A DNA stretch of 64,000 nt from Verrucomicrobiota bacterium (GCA_018239715.1 JAFEGW010000007.1:161591-225590); one strand, 5' to 3'. Positions 1 through 9,923 are shown, counted from the first letter of the stretch. Translations and numbers: made by a program. Notes: generated by a model from the letters alone, not told the origin.

Positions 1-1
1 T

Positions 2-1417
2 CTGGAAAATGCGATCTATAGCGTCCGCCGTTACGTTGATAAACTCGATGTGGCTCTTCAAGTGAAGTCCAAGGTCTTTGGCATGATACCGCACCATGTC
101 AATTATCGTGCCGATCTCGAGGAGATCCGCACGAAGATCGACGGCTATCCTTATTTAACAGTGACGGGTTCCGATAAAGAGGGCAAGCCTTTTCCGATCG
201 GCGTTATCCACGCGACCGATATTTTTAAAACATCGCTCGGCACTGTCACAGTGAGAGATTTCAGCAACCGGGAAGAAACTAAAATTCCTGCCTATTTAGA
301 TGTGATCAGCGTCATCGACCATCACAAGTCCCAGCTGTCAACACTGCAGCCTCCCGTCGCCTGGATTTCCGATGCCCAGTCCTCCAATACCTTGGTAGCC
401 GAGCTCAGCTTTAAAATTACTGATCAATATAGCACCGGGGGCATGACGCTGCAGCAGATCGAAAAACAGATTCATGATGTTCAAAAAAACCTGAAGACTG
501 CTTCCAGCAAGAGGATCTTGCAGCGGCTTTTGCAGAAACATCTGGTTGCTTCAAGGAAAGAAAAATATTTCGTCTCTCCTCAGCGGGAAATCATCGAATA
601 TTTCCATTTTATTTATGCGATTTTAGACGACACCGATCTTTTGACCAAAATCTCAGTGAGCGACCTCGAGTGTGTGGCTGAGCTCGTTAACCGTTTAAAA
701 ACGTTGATCATGGGAAAAGAGGTGGAAGTCATCCATTTTGATGATATGAGGCGCGATGACCATTTCAAAAAAAATGCAGCCAAGCGGATTTTGCAAAATG
801 ACGATATGTACTCGCTCTATCGCACGATCTATCATTCCAAAGGGAAAACGATTGAAGACAATCTCCGTCTTGCCGCGGAAGGAAAACCCTCTGGTGTTTT
901 TGCCGATACAAAAGAGCAGAATGGATGTTGCCGTGTGGGACAGACCAAGCTGCTGGGTAAAATCTTCCCGACCTATGAAAAATATGCGAAGAAGATTCGG
1001 CACGAGTGGCTGCTCCAATCTCAGATGGCATGCGAAAAGAAACCCGATGTTGACCTCCACCTGCATATGATCAGCACGATTCCAGGCGCCGAAGAGCTTT
1101 ATGCCGGCAAGCCGGAAAAGCACATGCACCAAGACGAATTATGGATTTGGATCCCTTCGACAGAGACGGCCATCGAGCATTTGAAGAGTTTCCTCAATAG
1201 CATGCGGTCTGCTCCTCACGTCGTGGACAATCCGATGGAAGTGGAATTTTTGGGAGATAATGCTAAAGAGCTGAAATGGATTTTCGAAGAAAGCTTTAAG
1301 CCGATTTCTTCCAAGGTCTTGAAAGAAAAATTACCGATCGCCGTACTGAAATTCCAAGCGGGTACCATGAATTCACGCAAGGCTTTGATTTCGCCTTACC
1401 TTCCCCGCCTGGGTTAA
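2..1417 (+). CDS. DHH-family phosphoesterase-like protein, 5' end outside window
   Basis: The reading frame is open from base 2, so the gene probably starts upstream of the window. A GTG at 50 is in frame, but the codons before it read as ordinary protein. A DHH motif lies near residues 90-92 counted from that GTG, in the context VISVIDHHK. An acidic ILDDTD stretch follows around residue 192. DHH proteins are metal-dependent phosphoesterases (RecJ, NrnA, family II pyrophosphatase). The order of motifs fits the superfamily, but I cannot name the substrate. The C-terminal half has no motif I recognise. It converges on khpA with only 5 nt between the two stop codons. I am confident of the coding status and moderately confident of the superfamily. 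Confidence 0.7.
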   Translation: MENAIYSVRRYVDKLDVALQVKSKVFGMIPHHVNYRADLEEIRTKIDGYPYLTVTGSDKEGKPFPIGVIHATDIFKTSLGTVTVRDFSNREETKIPAYLDVISVIDHHKSQLSTLQPPVAWISDAQSSNTLVAELSFKITDQYSTGGMTLQQIEKQIHDVQKNLKTASSKRILQRLLQKHLVASRKEKYFVSPQREIIEYFHFIYAILDDTDLLTKISVSDLECVAELVNRLKTLIMGKEVEVIHFDDMRRDDHFKKNAAKRILQNDDMYSLYRTIYHSKGKTIEDNLRLAAEGKPSGVFADTKEQNGCCRVGQTKLLGKIFPTYEKYAKKIRHEWLLQSQMACEKKPDVDLHLHMISTIPGAEELYAGKPEKHMHQDELWIWIPSTETAIEHLKSFLNSMRSAPHVVDNPMEVEFLGDNAKELKWIFEESFKPISSKVLKEKLPIAVLKFQAGTMNSRKALISPYLPRLG

Positions 1418-1422
1418 ACTTC

Positions 1423-1686
1423 TTACTGCTGATGTACAGTTGCAGCTGTTTTGGGCTCTTCGATGATCTCTAAAGAGACTCGGATCCCATTGCGGCTCGC
1501 GACTGACATGAGCAAAGTGCGGATCGCGTTAATGGTCTTCCCTTTTTTTCCAATGATTTTACCAATATCTGCTTTATCCACTGCAAGCTCGATGATCAGC
1601 GTATGAGTTCCGCCGACTTCATTGATACGGACTTGATCAGGATTGTCGACCAGATTCTTGACGATATATTCAACGAATTCTTTCAT
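1423..1686 (-). CDS. khpA: KH-domain RNA-binding protein KhpA (YlqC)
   Basis: An 87-residue protein that is almost entirely a single KH domain. The GKKG loop at residues 46-49 is the RNA-contacting GxxG, set in the usual context IGKIIGKKGKTI. KhpA proteins bind RNA, often with KhpB, and affect cell size and translation in other bacteria. Length and motif match the family well. A Shine-Dalgarno-like GAGGAT lies a few bases before the ATG. The gene follows rluD on the same strand after a gap of about 67 nt and may share its transcript. The last ten residues are an unstructured tail. Confidence 0.9.
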   Translation of the reverse strand: MKEFVEYIVKNLVDNPDQVRINEVGGTHTLIIELAVDKADIGKIIGKKGKTINAIRTLLMSVASRNGIRVSLEIIEEPKTAATVHQQ

Positions 1687-1753
1687 AATTCGATCCTCGT
1701 GTTAAAGGGTAGTCTAAAAAATACTTAAGTCAACGATACGTGGGGCAGAAATA

Positions 1754-2668
1754 TTAATCAAGATTGGCCATCAAGTTAATTTTTTTAAAATCGTCCGGCA
1801 AAGGAGCTTTGAGGTCGATCAACACACCTGTAATAGGGTGTTTGAGCTTGAGACGATAGGCGTGAAGCATTTGGCGCGAGGCCTCATATTTTTTATTCCA
1901 AGCCGGGGCGCCGTAGACGGGATCCCCTAGAATAGGAGCGCCTTTATGTTTGAGATGTACGCGGATCTGGTGGGTCCTCCCTGTGATCAACTGGACTTCC
2001 ACAAGAGAGAGCTTTCCATCAAAGCCCAAGACTTTGCAAATCGAAGTTGCAGGCTTTCCTGTCGGATCGACAGCCATTTCTTTGCGGCGGGTCGGATGCC
2101 GCTTGAGGGGGGCTTCGATCGTTCCGTTTCCCGGAGTGCCTACACAAATAGCGAGATAAGTTTTTTCAAGCTTTCTTTCACAGAACATCTCGACAAGTTT
2201 TTGATGCGCCTCTGCTGTTTTGGCTGCCAGTAAAATCCCTGAAGTATCTTTGTCTAAACGGTGGACTATTCCAGGTCTGAGCGTATCGGCCTGGGGAAGG
2301 CTCTTGCAATGATACAGAAGGGCATGGACAAAAGTCCCTGAATAATGGCCCGGCGCGGGATGGGTCACCATGCCTGCAGGTTTATGGATGGCCAGCAAGT
2401 GGTCGTCTTCGTAAAGGATATCGAGAGGGATATTTTCAGGTTCTAAGGAAATTTCTGGAGTCAGCTGGAAACAGATTTCAATCTCATCTCCGGCTTTCGG
2501 CTTGTCTTTTTTTTTAAGCGGGAGTCCATTAACTAGAACAAAGCCTTCCTCGATCAGATATTGGAAATATGTGCGTGAGTATGTGGGAAATTGCATCGAA
2601 AGGAGACGATCCAACCGTTGCTCGATCATCTCATCCGTGACAATCAAATTTTCTGTCGAGGAGTCCAT
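1754..2668 (-). CDS. rluD: RluD-family 23S rRNA pseudouridine synthase
   Basis: A 304-residue RluA/RluD-type pseudouridine synthase. The N-terminus (about residues 15-75) resembles an S4 RNA-binding domain. The catalytic motif HRLDKDTSG, holding the nucleophilic aspartate, lies near residue 137. A GRTHQIRVH motif follows near residue 230. The family modifies uridines in helix 69 of 23S rRNA (RluD) or related sites. The exact target cannot be read from the sequence, but domain layout favours RluD. The gene starts 3 nt after the stop of the small upstream gene, so the two are probably co-transcribed. Chlamydia has the same neighbours at this locus, as I recall. Confidence 0.88.
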   Translation of the reverse strand: MDSSTENLIVTDEMIEQRLDRLLSMQFPTYSRTYFQYLIEEGFVLVNGLPLKKKDKPKAGDEIEICFQLTPEISLEPENIPLDILYEDDHLLAIHKPAGMVTHPAPGHYSGTFVHALLYHCKSLPQADTLRPGIVHRLDKDTSGILLAAKTAEAHQKLVEMFCERKLEKTYLAICVGTPGNGTIEAPLKRHPTRRKEMAVDPTGKPATSICKVLGFDGKLSLVEVQLITGRTHQIRVHLKHKGAPILGDPVYGAPAWNKKYEASRQMLHAYRLKLKHPITGVLIDLKAPLPDDFKKINLMANLD

Positions 2669-2671
2669 ATT

Positions 2672-2944
2672 TTATTCTTCGCCTTCAGCCACTTTTTTGA
2701 CATACTCCATCGCCTTGGCATTCCTTGTATTGATTTCACTGATGGTCGTATTGATCATCATCATCATATTTCGCTTCAATGCCGCGATGTATAAAACAGC
2801 ATCAGGGGTCCCAAATAATTTCATCGCAAAATTTGCCCACACATCATCACTGGGCGATACCGAGGGAAACGGCCCGCCAGACCCGCCCGCCCCCGTGGGG
2901 CCGGATCCGCCGCTGGATCCCGAAGGACCTACTGGTGTTGTCAT
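2672..2944 (-). CDS. Small Gly/Ser/Pro-rich N-terminus protein, chlamydial hypothetical
   Basis: I chose the ATG at 2944 because a strong GGAGG lies six bases upstream. A further in-frame ATG seven codons earlier lacks a ribosome site. The 90-residue product has a Gly/Ser/Pro-rich first third, then a helical segment with a run of methionines (MMMM) in the middle. No known domain was recognised. It lies between rluD and the divergent recX, close to hemA. C. trachomatis has a small hypothetical gene between sfhB (rluD) and hemA, so this may be its counterpart by position. A TATAAT sits at 2968-2973 on this strand, upstream of the start, but no clear -35 was found. Confidence 0.7.
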   Translation of the reverse strand: MTTPVGPSGSSGGSGPTGAGGSGGPFPSVSPSDDVWANFAMKLFGTPDAVLYIAALKRNMMMMINTTISEINTRNAKAMEYVKKVAEGEE

Positions 2945-2984
2945 GCTTGCCTCCAATTGTACCATATATTATAAAGTTCAAACA

Positions 2985-3392
2985 ATGATAGAAAAAATTG
3001 TTTTACGTTTATTAAGTCTTAAAAGCTATAGCACTTACGAATTAAGAAAAAAGTTGATGAAGAGGGGATTCAGCCCTCAGGAGATCGAACCTGTCCTGGA
3101 AAAGTACCAGCGACTAGGTTTCCTCAACGACCAAGACCTGGCTCAGCGCCGCCAAGAATCCTATAAGAAAAGGGGATACGGTCCTCAGCGGATCGCAGGG
3201 AAGTTCAAACAGCAAGGGCTTAAAGCCGCTTCCTATCCTCCCGAAGAGCAGAAAGAGGCGATCTTGCGCCTGATAAAAACTCCCATTTTCGTTAGAAAAG
3301 ACCGCAACAAGAAAATTGCTGCCCTGCAAAGGCGCGGCTTTGATCTTGAAGTCATCTTTGAAGTCATGAACGTTTGCAAAAATTCCTCATAG
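2985..3392 (+). CDS. recX: RecX-family regulatory protein
   Basis: A 135-residue protein starting at ATG 2985 (MIEKIVLRLLS). The open frame continues upstream but runs antisense through the previous gene and is not coding. It is made of short three-helix units typical of RecX. The first is around YSTYELRKKLMKRGFS with a following LGFLND, the second around GYGPQRIAGKFKQQG, and the third ends in RRGFDLEVI. RecX binds RecA filaments and modulates their activity. The length is slightly short of the usual 150-plus residues. It is divergent from the small Gly-rich gene with only about 40 nt between starts, and lies 36 nt before hemA on the same strand. Confidence 0.8.
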   Translation: MIEKIVLRLLSLKSYSTYELRKKLMKRGFSPQEIEPVLEKYQRLGFLNDQDLAQRRQESYKKRGYGPQRIAGKFKQQGLKAASYPPEEQKEAILRLIKTPIFVRKDRNKKIAALQRRGFDLEVIFEVMNVCKNSS

Positions 3393-3428
3393 ATTTCTAA
3401 ATGCGCCTACGCTATAAGCAAATATTTT

Positions 3429-4397
3429 ATGCAAATTGGCGTTTTGGGAATTAACTACAAATCGGCTCCTCTTCACCTCCGAGAGAAAATCGCTCAAGCT
3501 TGCCGCCATTTGTCTCCTCACAAGGTGGTTCTCTCGACCTGCTACAGAACGGAAATCTACATTAGCCAAGAAAACTTAGCTGAAGCTCAAGCTGAGCTTT
3601 TTTCCGATCTCAAGAAAGAAATTCCTCATTCCCATGAGCATGCCTTTTATACCTACTTCGGCAAAGAATGCTTTTATCATCTTGCCTGTGTGACGGCAGG
3701 CCTTGATAGTGCGATGCTCGCTGAAAGCGATGTCCAAAGGCAAGTGAAACTGGCCTACGAAGAGACACGCACTCGCCAAGTCTTATCTCCTGGGCTCCAT
3801 TATCTTTTTCAAAAATCCCTTAAGCTGGGAAAAACCGTCCGCTCGACTTTTTCTATCTTTGAAAATCCTCTCCATTTAGAAGGAATGATTTATCAGTTGG
3901 TCGATAAAGTTTTAGGTGCTTCTCCACGGCTTTTATTCGTGGGCAATTCGGATATCAATCGGAAAATGATCCATCTTTTTTGGCGCAAAGGCCACAAGAA
4001 CATGACCCTCTGCACACGAGGCCTTGAATCAGCTCATTCATTTGCCTTGGATTACGAGCTTACTCTCAAAGACCGCTCGGAGCTCGATCACTGGCATCAC
4101 TATGAAGGTGTCATTGCAGCGACCCATAGCGAAAGCCCTCTGATCTCTTCGATGCCTGAAAAACCTCTCACTCGGCTGATTTTGGACCTCAGTGTTCCTC
4201 GCTGCGTGAAACCTTCTTTTAAAAAGCATCCTCAGCTCTCTGTTCTCGATATGGAGCAGATCAGCGCCTTTTTTGAGAGCCATCACTCGGAGCGGCTCTC
4301 CGAAGTGCAGTCGATTAAAAACTATCTGGTGCAAGCTGTCGAGCGATATACAGCTCTTTTTGAAAGAAAGTCCCTGATTTCCTTTCCTTTAATTTGA
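3429..4397 (+). CDS. hemA: Glutamyl-tRNA reductase
   Basis: HemA reduces glutamyl-tRNA to glutamate-1-semialdehyde, the first step of tetrapyrrole synthesis from glutamate. The catalytic cysteine lies in LSTCYRTEIY near residue 38. The usual motif is LSTCNRTE, so the asparagine is tyrosine here. The substrate-binding region (GLDSAMLAESDVQRQVK) and the NADPH-binding domain (LLFVGNSDINRKM) follow. At 322 residues it lacks much of the C-terminal dimerisation domain of longer HemA proteins, which is also true of chlamydial homologues as I recall. An AT-rich stretch with TATAAG lies just upstream and may be the -10 box. Confidence 0.88.
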   Translation: MQIGVLGINYKSAPLHLREKIAQACRHLSPHKVVLSTCYRTEIYISQENLAEAQAELFSDLKKEIPHSHEHAFYTYFGKECFYHLACVTAGLDSAMLAESDVQRQVKLAYEETRTRQVLSPGLHYLFQKSLKLGKTVRSTFSIFENPLHLEGMIYQLVDKVLGASPRLLFVGNSDINRKMIHLFWRKGHKNMTLCTRGLESAHSFALDYELTLKDRSELDHWHHYEGVIAATHSESPLISSMPEKPLTRLILDLSVPRCVKPSFKKHPQLSVLDMEQISAFFESHHSERLSEVQSIKNYLVQAVERYTALFERKSLISFPLI

Positions 4398-4439
4398 TTT
4401 TTTCTATAAATTATTTCCAATTTTTCGGGAGGGACATCT

Positions 4440-5474
4440 ATGGCAACTTTAAATCCTACAAGAGCCGGCGACTTTATCAGTTTGATCTCTTTGCAGTTTG
4501 ATCAACGGCATTTTGCTGCTTCTAACCCTGTCGCTTTGAAGGGGAATTTAAAACATACAACTCAAAGTAAACCAGCATACATGGATCTTTTGCCCACGGA
4601 TATTCAAGGCAAAGTCGCTAGTTATGCGTCCAATTTCTCAGATTGGATCAGGGCGACAAGGTTTTTAGAAACTCCATTAGCAAATCCTGGGCAGGAAAGT
4701 GTACGAAAAGCAGCGATCGAACTCAGCGCTAAAGAACTATTAGTGCGACTGAACCAACCGCTGGGATATTTCAAGCCGTATAGCGAACAGCTGTTAACTT
4801 ATGTCTTTCAAGAAGCCTTCAACCGAGCTCAGCCTGACACCAGAGTCGATGAGAGAGAAAAAATCATTAATCAAGTCAGCGATGTACAGTCTCAATTGGA
4901 TAAATTGCCTCTAACATTCCGCCGTGCAAAGTACAAAACGGAGGCTTTCTTCGCTCGTTGGTTAGATAATTTTTGGGTCAAAGTTTTGCTGGCGTACAGT
5001 ACGTATAAGGCCTATCAACTTTTCCAACCTAAAATTTACCATTTTCTTTCCCAAACTGTGATTCCGCGAGGAGTAAATTATCTGATTAATCACGCCCATA
5101 TCTCGGTGATTAAAGTTGTCAGCGGAGGGGTAGCTCTTGCACAGTGTGCCTATCAACACTACTGGAAGACAACGATGGTTTTCTTTGCAGCGAAATGGGT
5201 GACTTCAGGGGTTCCTCGCGTCAATCAAGCATTGAGAGTTGTTGAGACCTTTGCCTTTTTTCCTGCTAAAGTCATGGACTATTTTTTCATGTCGTCTTTT
5301 AGTTTGCTGACCTCATCTTGGAGAGTGCAATCTTCCGTTGCAGCGAGTATTAACAAGATGACAGAACGTGATAGAGCGGCGCATCTTGAAAAGGGAGGCA
5401 TAGAAGCCTACCGTGTCTGGATGCAGCTGATGCAAGGCGGTGTGCAGACGATCGTTCCACAGGCAACAGCGTAA
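4440..5474 (+). CDS. Hypothetical membrane protein, first of a tandem pair
   Basis: The start is supported by GGGAGGG seven bases before the ATG. The 344-residue protein has a soluble N-terminal half with short helices. Hydrophobic segments follow around residues 180-200, 215-245 and 250-290. The C-terminus ends in an amphipathic helix (EAYRVWMQLMQ). I recognise no family. The next gene has the same organisation: a soluble first half, paired hydrophobic segments around residue 200, and a C-terminal helix ending in a similar W-M motif. That suggests an old duplication. Paired hydrophobic segments are common in chlamydial inclusion-membrane proteins, but this is only a resemblance. Confidence 0.75.
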   Translation: MATLNPTRAGDFISLISLQFDQRHFAASNPVALKGNLKHTTQSKPAYMDLLPTDIQGKVASYASNFSDWIRATRFLETPLANPGQESVRKAAIELSAKELLVRLNQPLGYFKPYSEQLLTYVFQEAFNRAQPDTRVDEREKIINQVSDVQSQLDKLPLTFRRAKYKTEAFFARWLDNFWVKVLLAYSTYKAYQLFQPKIYHFLSQTVIPRGVNYLINHAHISVIKVVSGGVALAQCAYQHYWKTTMVFFAAKWVTSGVPRVNQALRVVETFAFFPAKVMDYFFMSSFSLLTSSWRVQSSVAASINKMTERDRAAHLEKGGIEAYRVWMQLMQGGVQTIVPQATA

Positions 5475-5511
5475 ATTTAAATTACAGGGGTTTCAGAGTC
5501 AGATATTACCC

Positions 5512-5539
5512 TTGGAATTAATTTTCCAGTTCTTATAAA
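5512..5539 (+). promoter_or_regulatory. Promoter candidate upstream of 5569 gene
   Basis: TTGGAA (5512-5517) and TATAAA (5534-5539) are separated by 16 nt, a good sigma-70-type match placed 30 nt before the ATG at 5569. Between them and the gene lies a short hairpin that pairs with the ribosome-binding site. Confidence 0.5.
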
Positions 5540-5541
5540 AT

Positions 5542-5563
5542 TTCCCCCAATTTAAGAGGGGAA
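5542..5563 (+). promoter_or_regulatory. Hairpin covering the ribosome-binding site of the 5569 gene
   Basis: TTCCCC (5542-5547) can pair with GGGGAA (5558-5563) across a 10-nt loop. The right arm is the Shine-Dalgarno sequence (AGAGGGG) of the gene starting at 5569, so folding would hide the ribosome site. Confidence 0.4.
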
Positions 5564-5568
5564 TTGTC

Positions 5569-6738
5569 ATGACAATAGATGTTGCAGCAGCGCGAAATTT
5601 TTCCCAAGCTATTCTCCAGAAATATGATAATGAGTTTCGTACAGATGCCCTCAAATCCGAGGAAGATGAACAAGAGGATGTCGATACTTTGGCTCAGAAG
5701 ACTCAAGAATACAATAAAATTGAAAGTATGACCGAGTGGTATACAACTGTCAACGCTTTCAGGTCTTATTCACAAAAAAGTCTTTCAAAGCCCAAGTATC
5801 AGGAAGCGAAAATTCTTGAGTCATCTGCTATGCAATTCAGTGCCTTGGATCGCTTGAATGTAATAAAAGATGAGAATGAGGTAGAACCCTACCTGCTAAC
5901 AGAAGGGGTTCGAGGCAGTCCCCTCCTCGATAAGGTCTCACCTTATTTACCCATTCCTTTCTTCTATTTTTCTTCCCCTAAGTCCGAGCTTGATAGTTTG
6001 ATTTTTCAAAGAGCCTTTTGTGCTTTATCGGATCTTGAGCGGGATAAAATCGTTCAAGAAATGCAGCAGGCTTGCCACAACCTCGAACCTCATTTTTTTA
6101 ACTCTCAACAAAGAATCTACCGTCTTCAAGAAGTCGCAACCTGGGTGTTTAGAAATTCTTTTGCCAAAGGTATTGTCAGCACAGCTTTAATTGCGGCTCC
6201 CACCGTCGTCATTCTTTTTGTCATCACTCCTAAGATCTATGCGGTTTTTACTAAGGTCTTAACGGATAAATGGGAAGCTATTGTCTCCCAGCATCCCTAT
6301 GAATCTGTGGTTTTGAAATTAAATGCTCTCTATCACCAAGCTCGAGACTTTAACAACTTTACCACGAAAACTGCTTTTAGGGCTCAGGCAGCTTCCTTTG
6401 TTTTACCCCAGCTCATTGCAATGACGAGTCACGTATCTTCATATGCGCCTTCCGTTCTCATGAAGGTTTATTATGTGGTTTACCCCAAGTTATTTTTTGG
6501 ACTGTGTGCAAATAAATTCGTTAGATCTTTTCTATTGAAGCCCTCCTTGGTGGCTTTTAAGATTTTCAATGGAACGGAATACAAGACGGTCCAAGCCTTG
6601 AAAGAACGATTTAAGAACGACTCCATCGCTTGTGCAAATGCTCTAAAGGCACATTCCCTTTGGATGTATTTGCAAAAAAGAGGAACACCCGAACCCACCT
6701 TAAACCTTTTGGGTTATTTCCCCACTCCTGCTGCCTAG
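5569..6738 (+). CDS. Hypothetical membrane protein, second of a tandem pair
   Basis: A 389-residue protein with a strong AGAGGGG ribosome site. The N-terminus is acidic and helical (SEEDEQEDVD around residue 30). A strongly hydrophobic segment lies near residues 200-225, and further weakly hydrophobic stretches follow at 270-315. A basic C-terminal region carries a helix with KAHSLWMYLQKRG. The layout parallels the preceding gene, which places a similar helix in the same position. No named domain was recognised. Together with the RING-like gene that follows on the opposite strand, it forms an accessory block between hemA and asnS. A role at the host interface is plausible but unproven. Confidence 0.75.
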   Translation: MTIDVAAARNFSQAILQKYDNEFRTDALKSEEDEQEDVDTLAQKTQEYNKIESMTEWYTTVNAFRSYSQKSLSKPKYQEAKILESSAMQFSALDRLNVIKDENEVEPYLLTEGVRGSPLLDKVSPYLPIPFFYFSSPKSELDSLIFQRAFCALSDLERDKIVQEMQQACHNLEPHFFNSQQRIYRLQEVATWVFRNSFAKGIVSTALIAAPTVVILFVITPKIYAVFTKVLTDKWEAIVSQHPYESVVLKLNALYHQARDFNNFTTKTAFRAQAASFVLPQLIAMTSHVSSYAPSVLMKVYYVVYPKLFFGLCANKFVRSFLLKPSLVAFKIFNGTEYKTVQALKERFKNDSIACANALKAHSLWMYLQKRGTPEPTLNLLGYFPTPAA

Positions 6739-6742
6739 TAGC

Positions 6743-7516
6743 TTAAGCGAACATTCTCTTGAGAGCAAACCGCACAGCAGAGAAAATTTTTACAATTAAA
6801 AGAACGGGAGTGGAAAGCACGAACAATAACGGATTTTGATTCCTGTAAACACGCGTGTTCATCGCGAAAGCCCACAGCGAAATAATGGGTGCAACAGCTA
6901 ACATAACAATGAATGCGGGTGATATCGGTTTAGCAGGTTTCCGTGGGGAGTTCGCAGGTGATTTTCCAGGACCGGATGAACCTGGGAGTCCAGCCAAAGC
7001 ACTGCTGGGTAAAGCAGGCAGCAGCTTTGCTAGCTCGGGATATGTCTGAATTCCTTTTTGCGTAATGGTGGCAATTTGCTGTGGCACAAGGCTAACAGGA
7101 TGCGTCTTTACATCCGGATTCTTTTCTTTCCAACAATGTGGATGCATAAGTTCATCAGCTGAAATTAAAAAAATAGGAAGAAATTCTTTATGGCAAATCG
7201 AACACATTTGTTCAGGTTCGTCTTTAATCATCTCTTGAAGGCGCCTAAGCACAAAAGCTGAATCTTTCTTATGTAACTCACTAAAAACCTGTGCAATGTC
7301 TTCAATAGGCCGGCATTCTTGAAGAGAGCTCTGCCTGTGGTCAAGAGGACATTCCAGTTTTTTTGCAAAACACTCTTTTAAACAGGCTTGCATAAAAACA
7401 TGGCTGCATTGTGTCACTACAAGTATGAGATCTGCACCTGGCTGGCCTGAGTCGAGTTTTTCTTTAAAAATGGTCTGATGGCAGTGAGAGCATTCAGAAA
7501 CCAATTTGATTGCCAT
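6743..7516 (-). CDS. RING-like zinc-finger membrane protein, candidate effector
   Basis: The N-terminus carries a RING-like cysteine/histidine pattern: C9-x2-C12, then C37-S-H39-V-F, C45, and C56-P-L-D-H60. This follows the RING signature C-G-H-x-F ... C-P-x-C, but the fifth ligand is Met42 and the eighth is Asp59 or His60. A second cluster, CSIC near residue 105 and HPHCW near residue 128, could bind another zinc. A Pro/Ser/Gly-rich linker follows at about 170-195, then two hydrophobic segments (about 198-216 and 225-245). RING domains recruit E2 enzymes in eukaryotic ubiquitin ligation. A bacterial copy with a membrane anchor suggests a host-directed protein. The ubiquitin-ligase role is inference, and two missing ligands weaken it. 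Confidence 0.7.
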   Translation of the reverse strand: MAIKLVSECSHCHQTIFKEKLDSGQPGADLILVVTQCSHVFMQACLKECFAKKLECPLDHRQSSLQECRPIEDIAQVFSELHKKDSAFVLRRLQEMIKDEPEQMCSICHKEFLPIFLISADELMHPHCWKEKNPDVKTHPVSLVPQQIATITQKGIQTYPELAKLLPALPSSALAGLPGSSGPGKSPANSPRKPAKPISPAFIVMLAVAPIISLWAFAMNTRVYRNQNPLLFVLSTPVLLIVKIFSAVRFALKRMFA

Positions 7517-7525
7517 CTAAACCTC

Positions 7526-8914
<1,389 letters not shown>

Positions 8915-8917
8915 AAT

Positions 8918-9778
8918 TTAAGCAAATTCTCTTAACATTTTAATTTCTTCTTTCCAGAGCGGAGGGCCATCGGGCGTTTCCAAATACTTGGGCAGTTCGC
9001 GAAGCTCGGGGAGCTCCATCATTGTTTTAAAGCATTCGATGCCGATCAATCCTTTTCCGAGGGGTGCATGCCGATCGACCTCAGAGCCTAGAGGTTTGAG
9101 TGAATCGTTGACATGGAGGGCGTAGAGGTGTTTGAGGCCCACGATTTGATCGAACTCTTTTATCACTTTTTTCCACCCATCCAGAGTCGAGATGTCATAG
9201 CCGGCTGCAAAGGCATGACAGGTGTCAACACAGACTCCTATAGGAATTTTGTGATGCACGCGGTCGACAATATAGGCAAGATGCTCGAAGCGGTTCCCGA
9301 CGGAAGAGCCTTGGCCTGCGGTCGATTCTAAAAGAAGGCGGGTGGGGCCTTGGCTAGCGAGAGATTCGAGCTCGAGTAAGCTCTCGACAATGGTCTGCAG
9401 GCAGGCCTCTTCCGAAGAGTCCAGGGCCGCTCCGGGATGGAAATTTAAAAAGGTGATTTTCAGCTGGTGGCATCGATGGAGTTCTTCTTTAAAGGCATGC
9501 CGGCTTTTTTGGAGCCCTTCGGGATTGGGAGAGCCTAAATTGATGAGATAGCTATCGTGGCTCATGATATTTTTAATGCCGGTACTTTCCAGGGACTGTT
9601 CCCAGAGAGCAATGGCTTCTTCCGTCAGCTTTTTGCCGTTCCAGGTTTTTTGGTTAGCCGTAAAAAGCTGAATGGTCGTCGCTCCAATCTCCTGGCCTTC
9701 CAGAAGGGCATTATGCGGACCTCCCTGAGCCGAAGTGTGAGCGCCGATGAGAAGTTGATCTGGGGATATTTTTGACAC
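8918..9778 (-). CDS. nfo: Endonuclease IV (AP endonuclease)
   Basis: A 286-residue endonuclease IV that cleaves DNA 5' of abasic sites during base-excision repair, using three zinc ions. The N-terminal IGAHTSAQGG contains the first metal-binding histidine. ESTAGQGSSVGNRFEHL, CVDTCHAFAAGYD, HVNDSLKPLGSEVDRHAPLGKG and LETPD follow, all hallmark zinc-site motifs. Length is normal. The gene is separated by 3 nt from asnS downstream, and about 200 nt of AT-rich sequence upstream separates it from the divergent toxin-antitoxin pair. Confidence 0.95.
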   Translation of the reverse strand: MSKISPDQLLIGAHTSAQGGPHNALLEGQEIGATTIQLFTANQKTWNGKKLTEEAIALWEQSLESTGIKNIMSHDSYLINLGSPNPEGLQKSRHAFKEELHRCHQLKITFLNFHPGAALDSSEEACLQTIVESLLELESLASQGPTRLLLESTAGQGSSVGNRFEHLAYIVDRVHHKIPIGVCVDTCHAFAAGYDISTLDGWKKVIKEFDQIVGLKHLYALHVNDSLKPLGSEVDRHAPLGKGLIGIECFKTMMELPELRELPKYLETPDGPPLWKEEIKMLREFA

Positions 9779-9923
9779 GGAAATCCTTTAAAATGGAAAG
9801 TATAAAGCATCCAGAACATCTAGACAAGCCTGCGCTAGGACTTCTATTCGCTTTATCAAATGAAGATTCATAGAAATTAATTTAGAAAAACATTCATGTT
9901 AGAGAAATTTGCTAAATATTCGC

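Noticed and set aside
695..1132. Long antisense frame inside the DHH gene
   Set aside because: Shadow of a clear coding sequence on the plus strand with no ribosome site or homology.
2502..2984. N-terminal extension of RecX
   Set aside because: It is antisense to rluD and the Gly-rich gene and does not resemble RecX; the internal ATG at 2985 fits the family.
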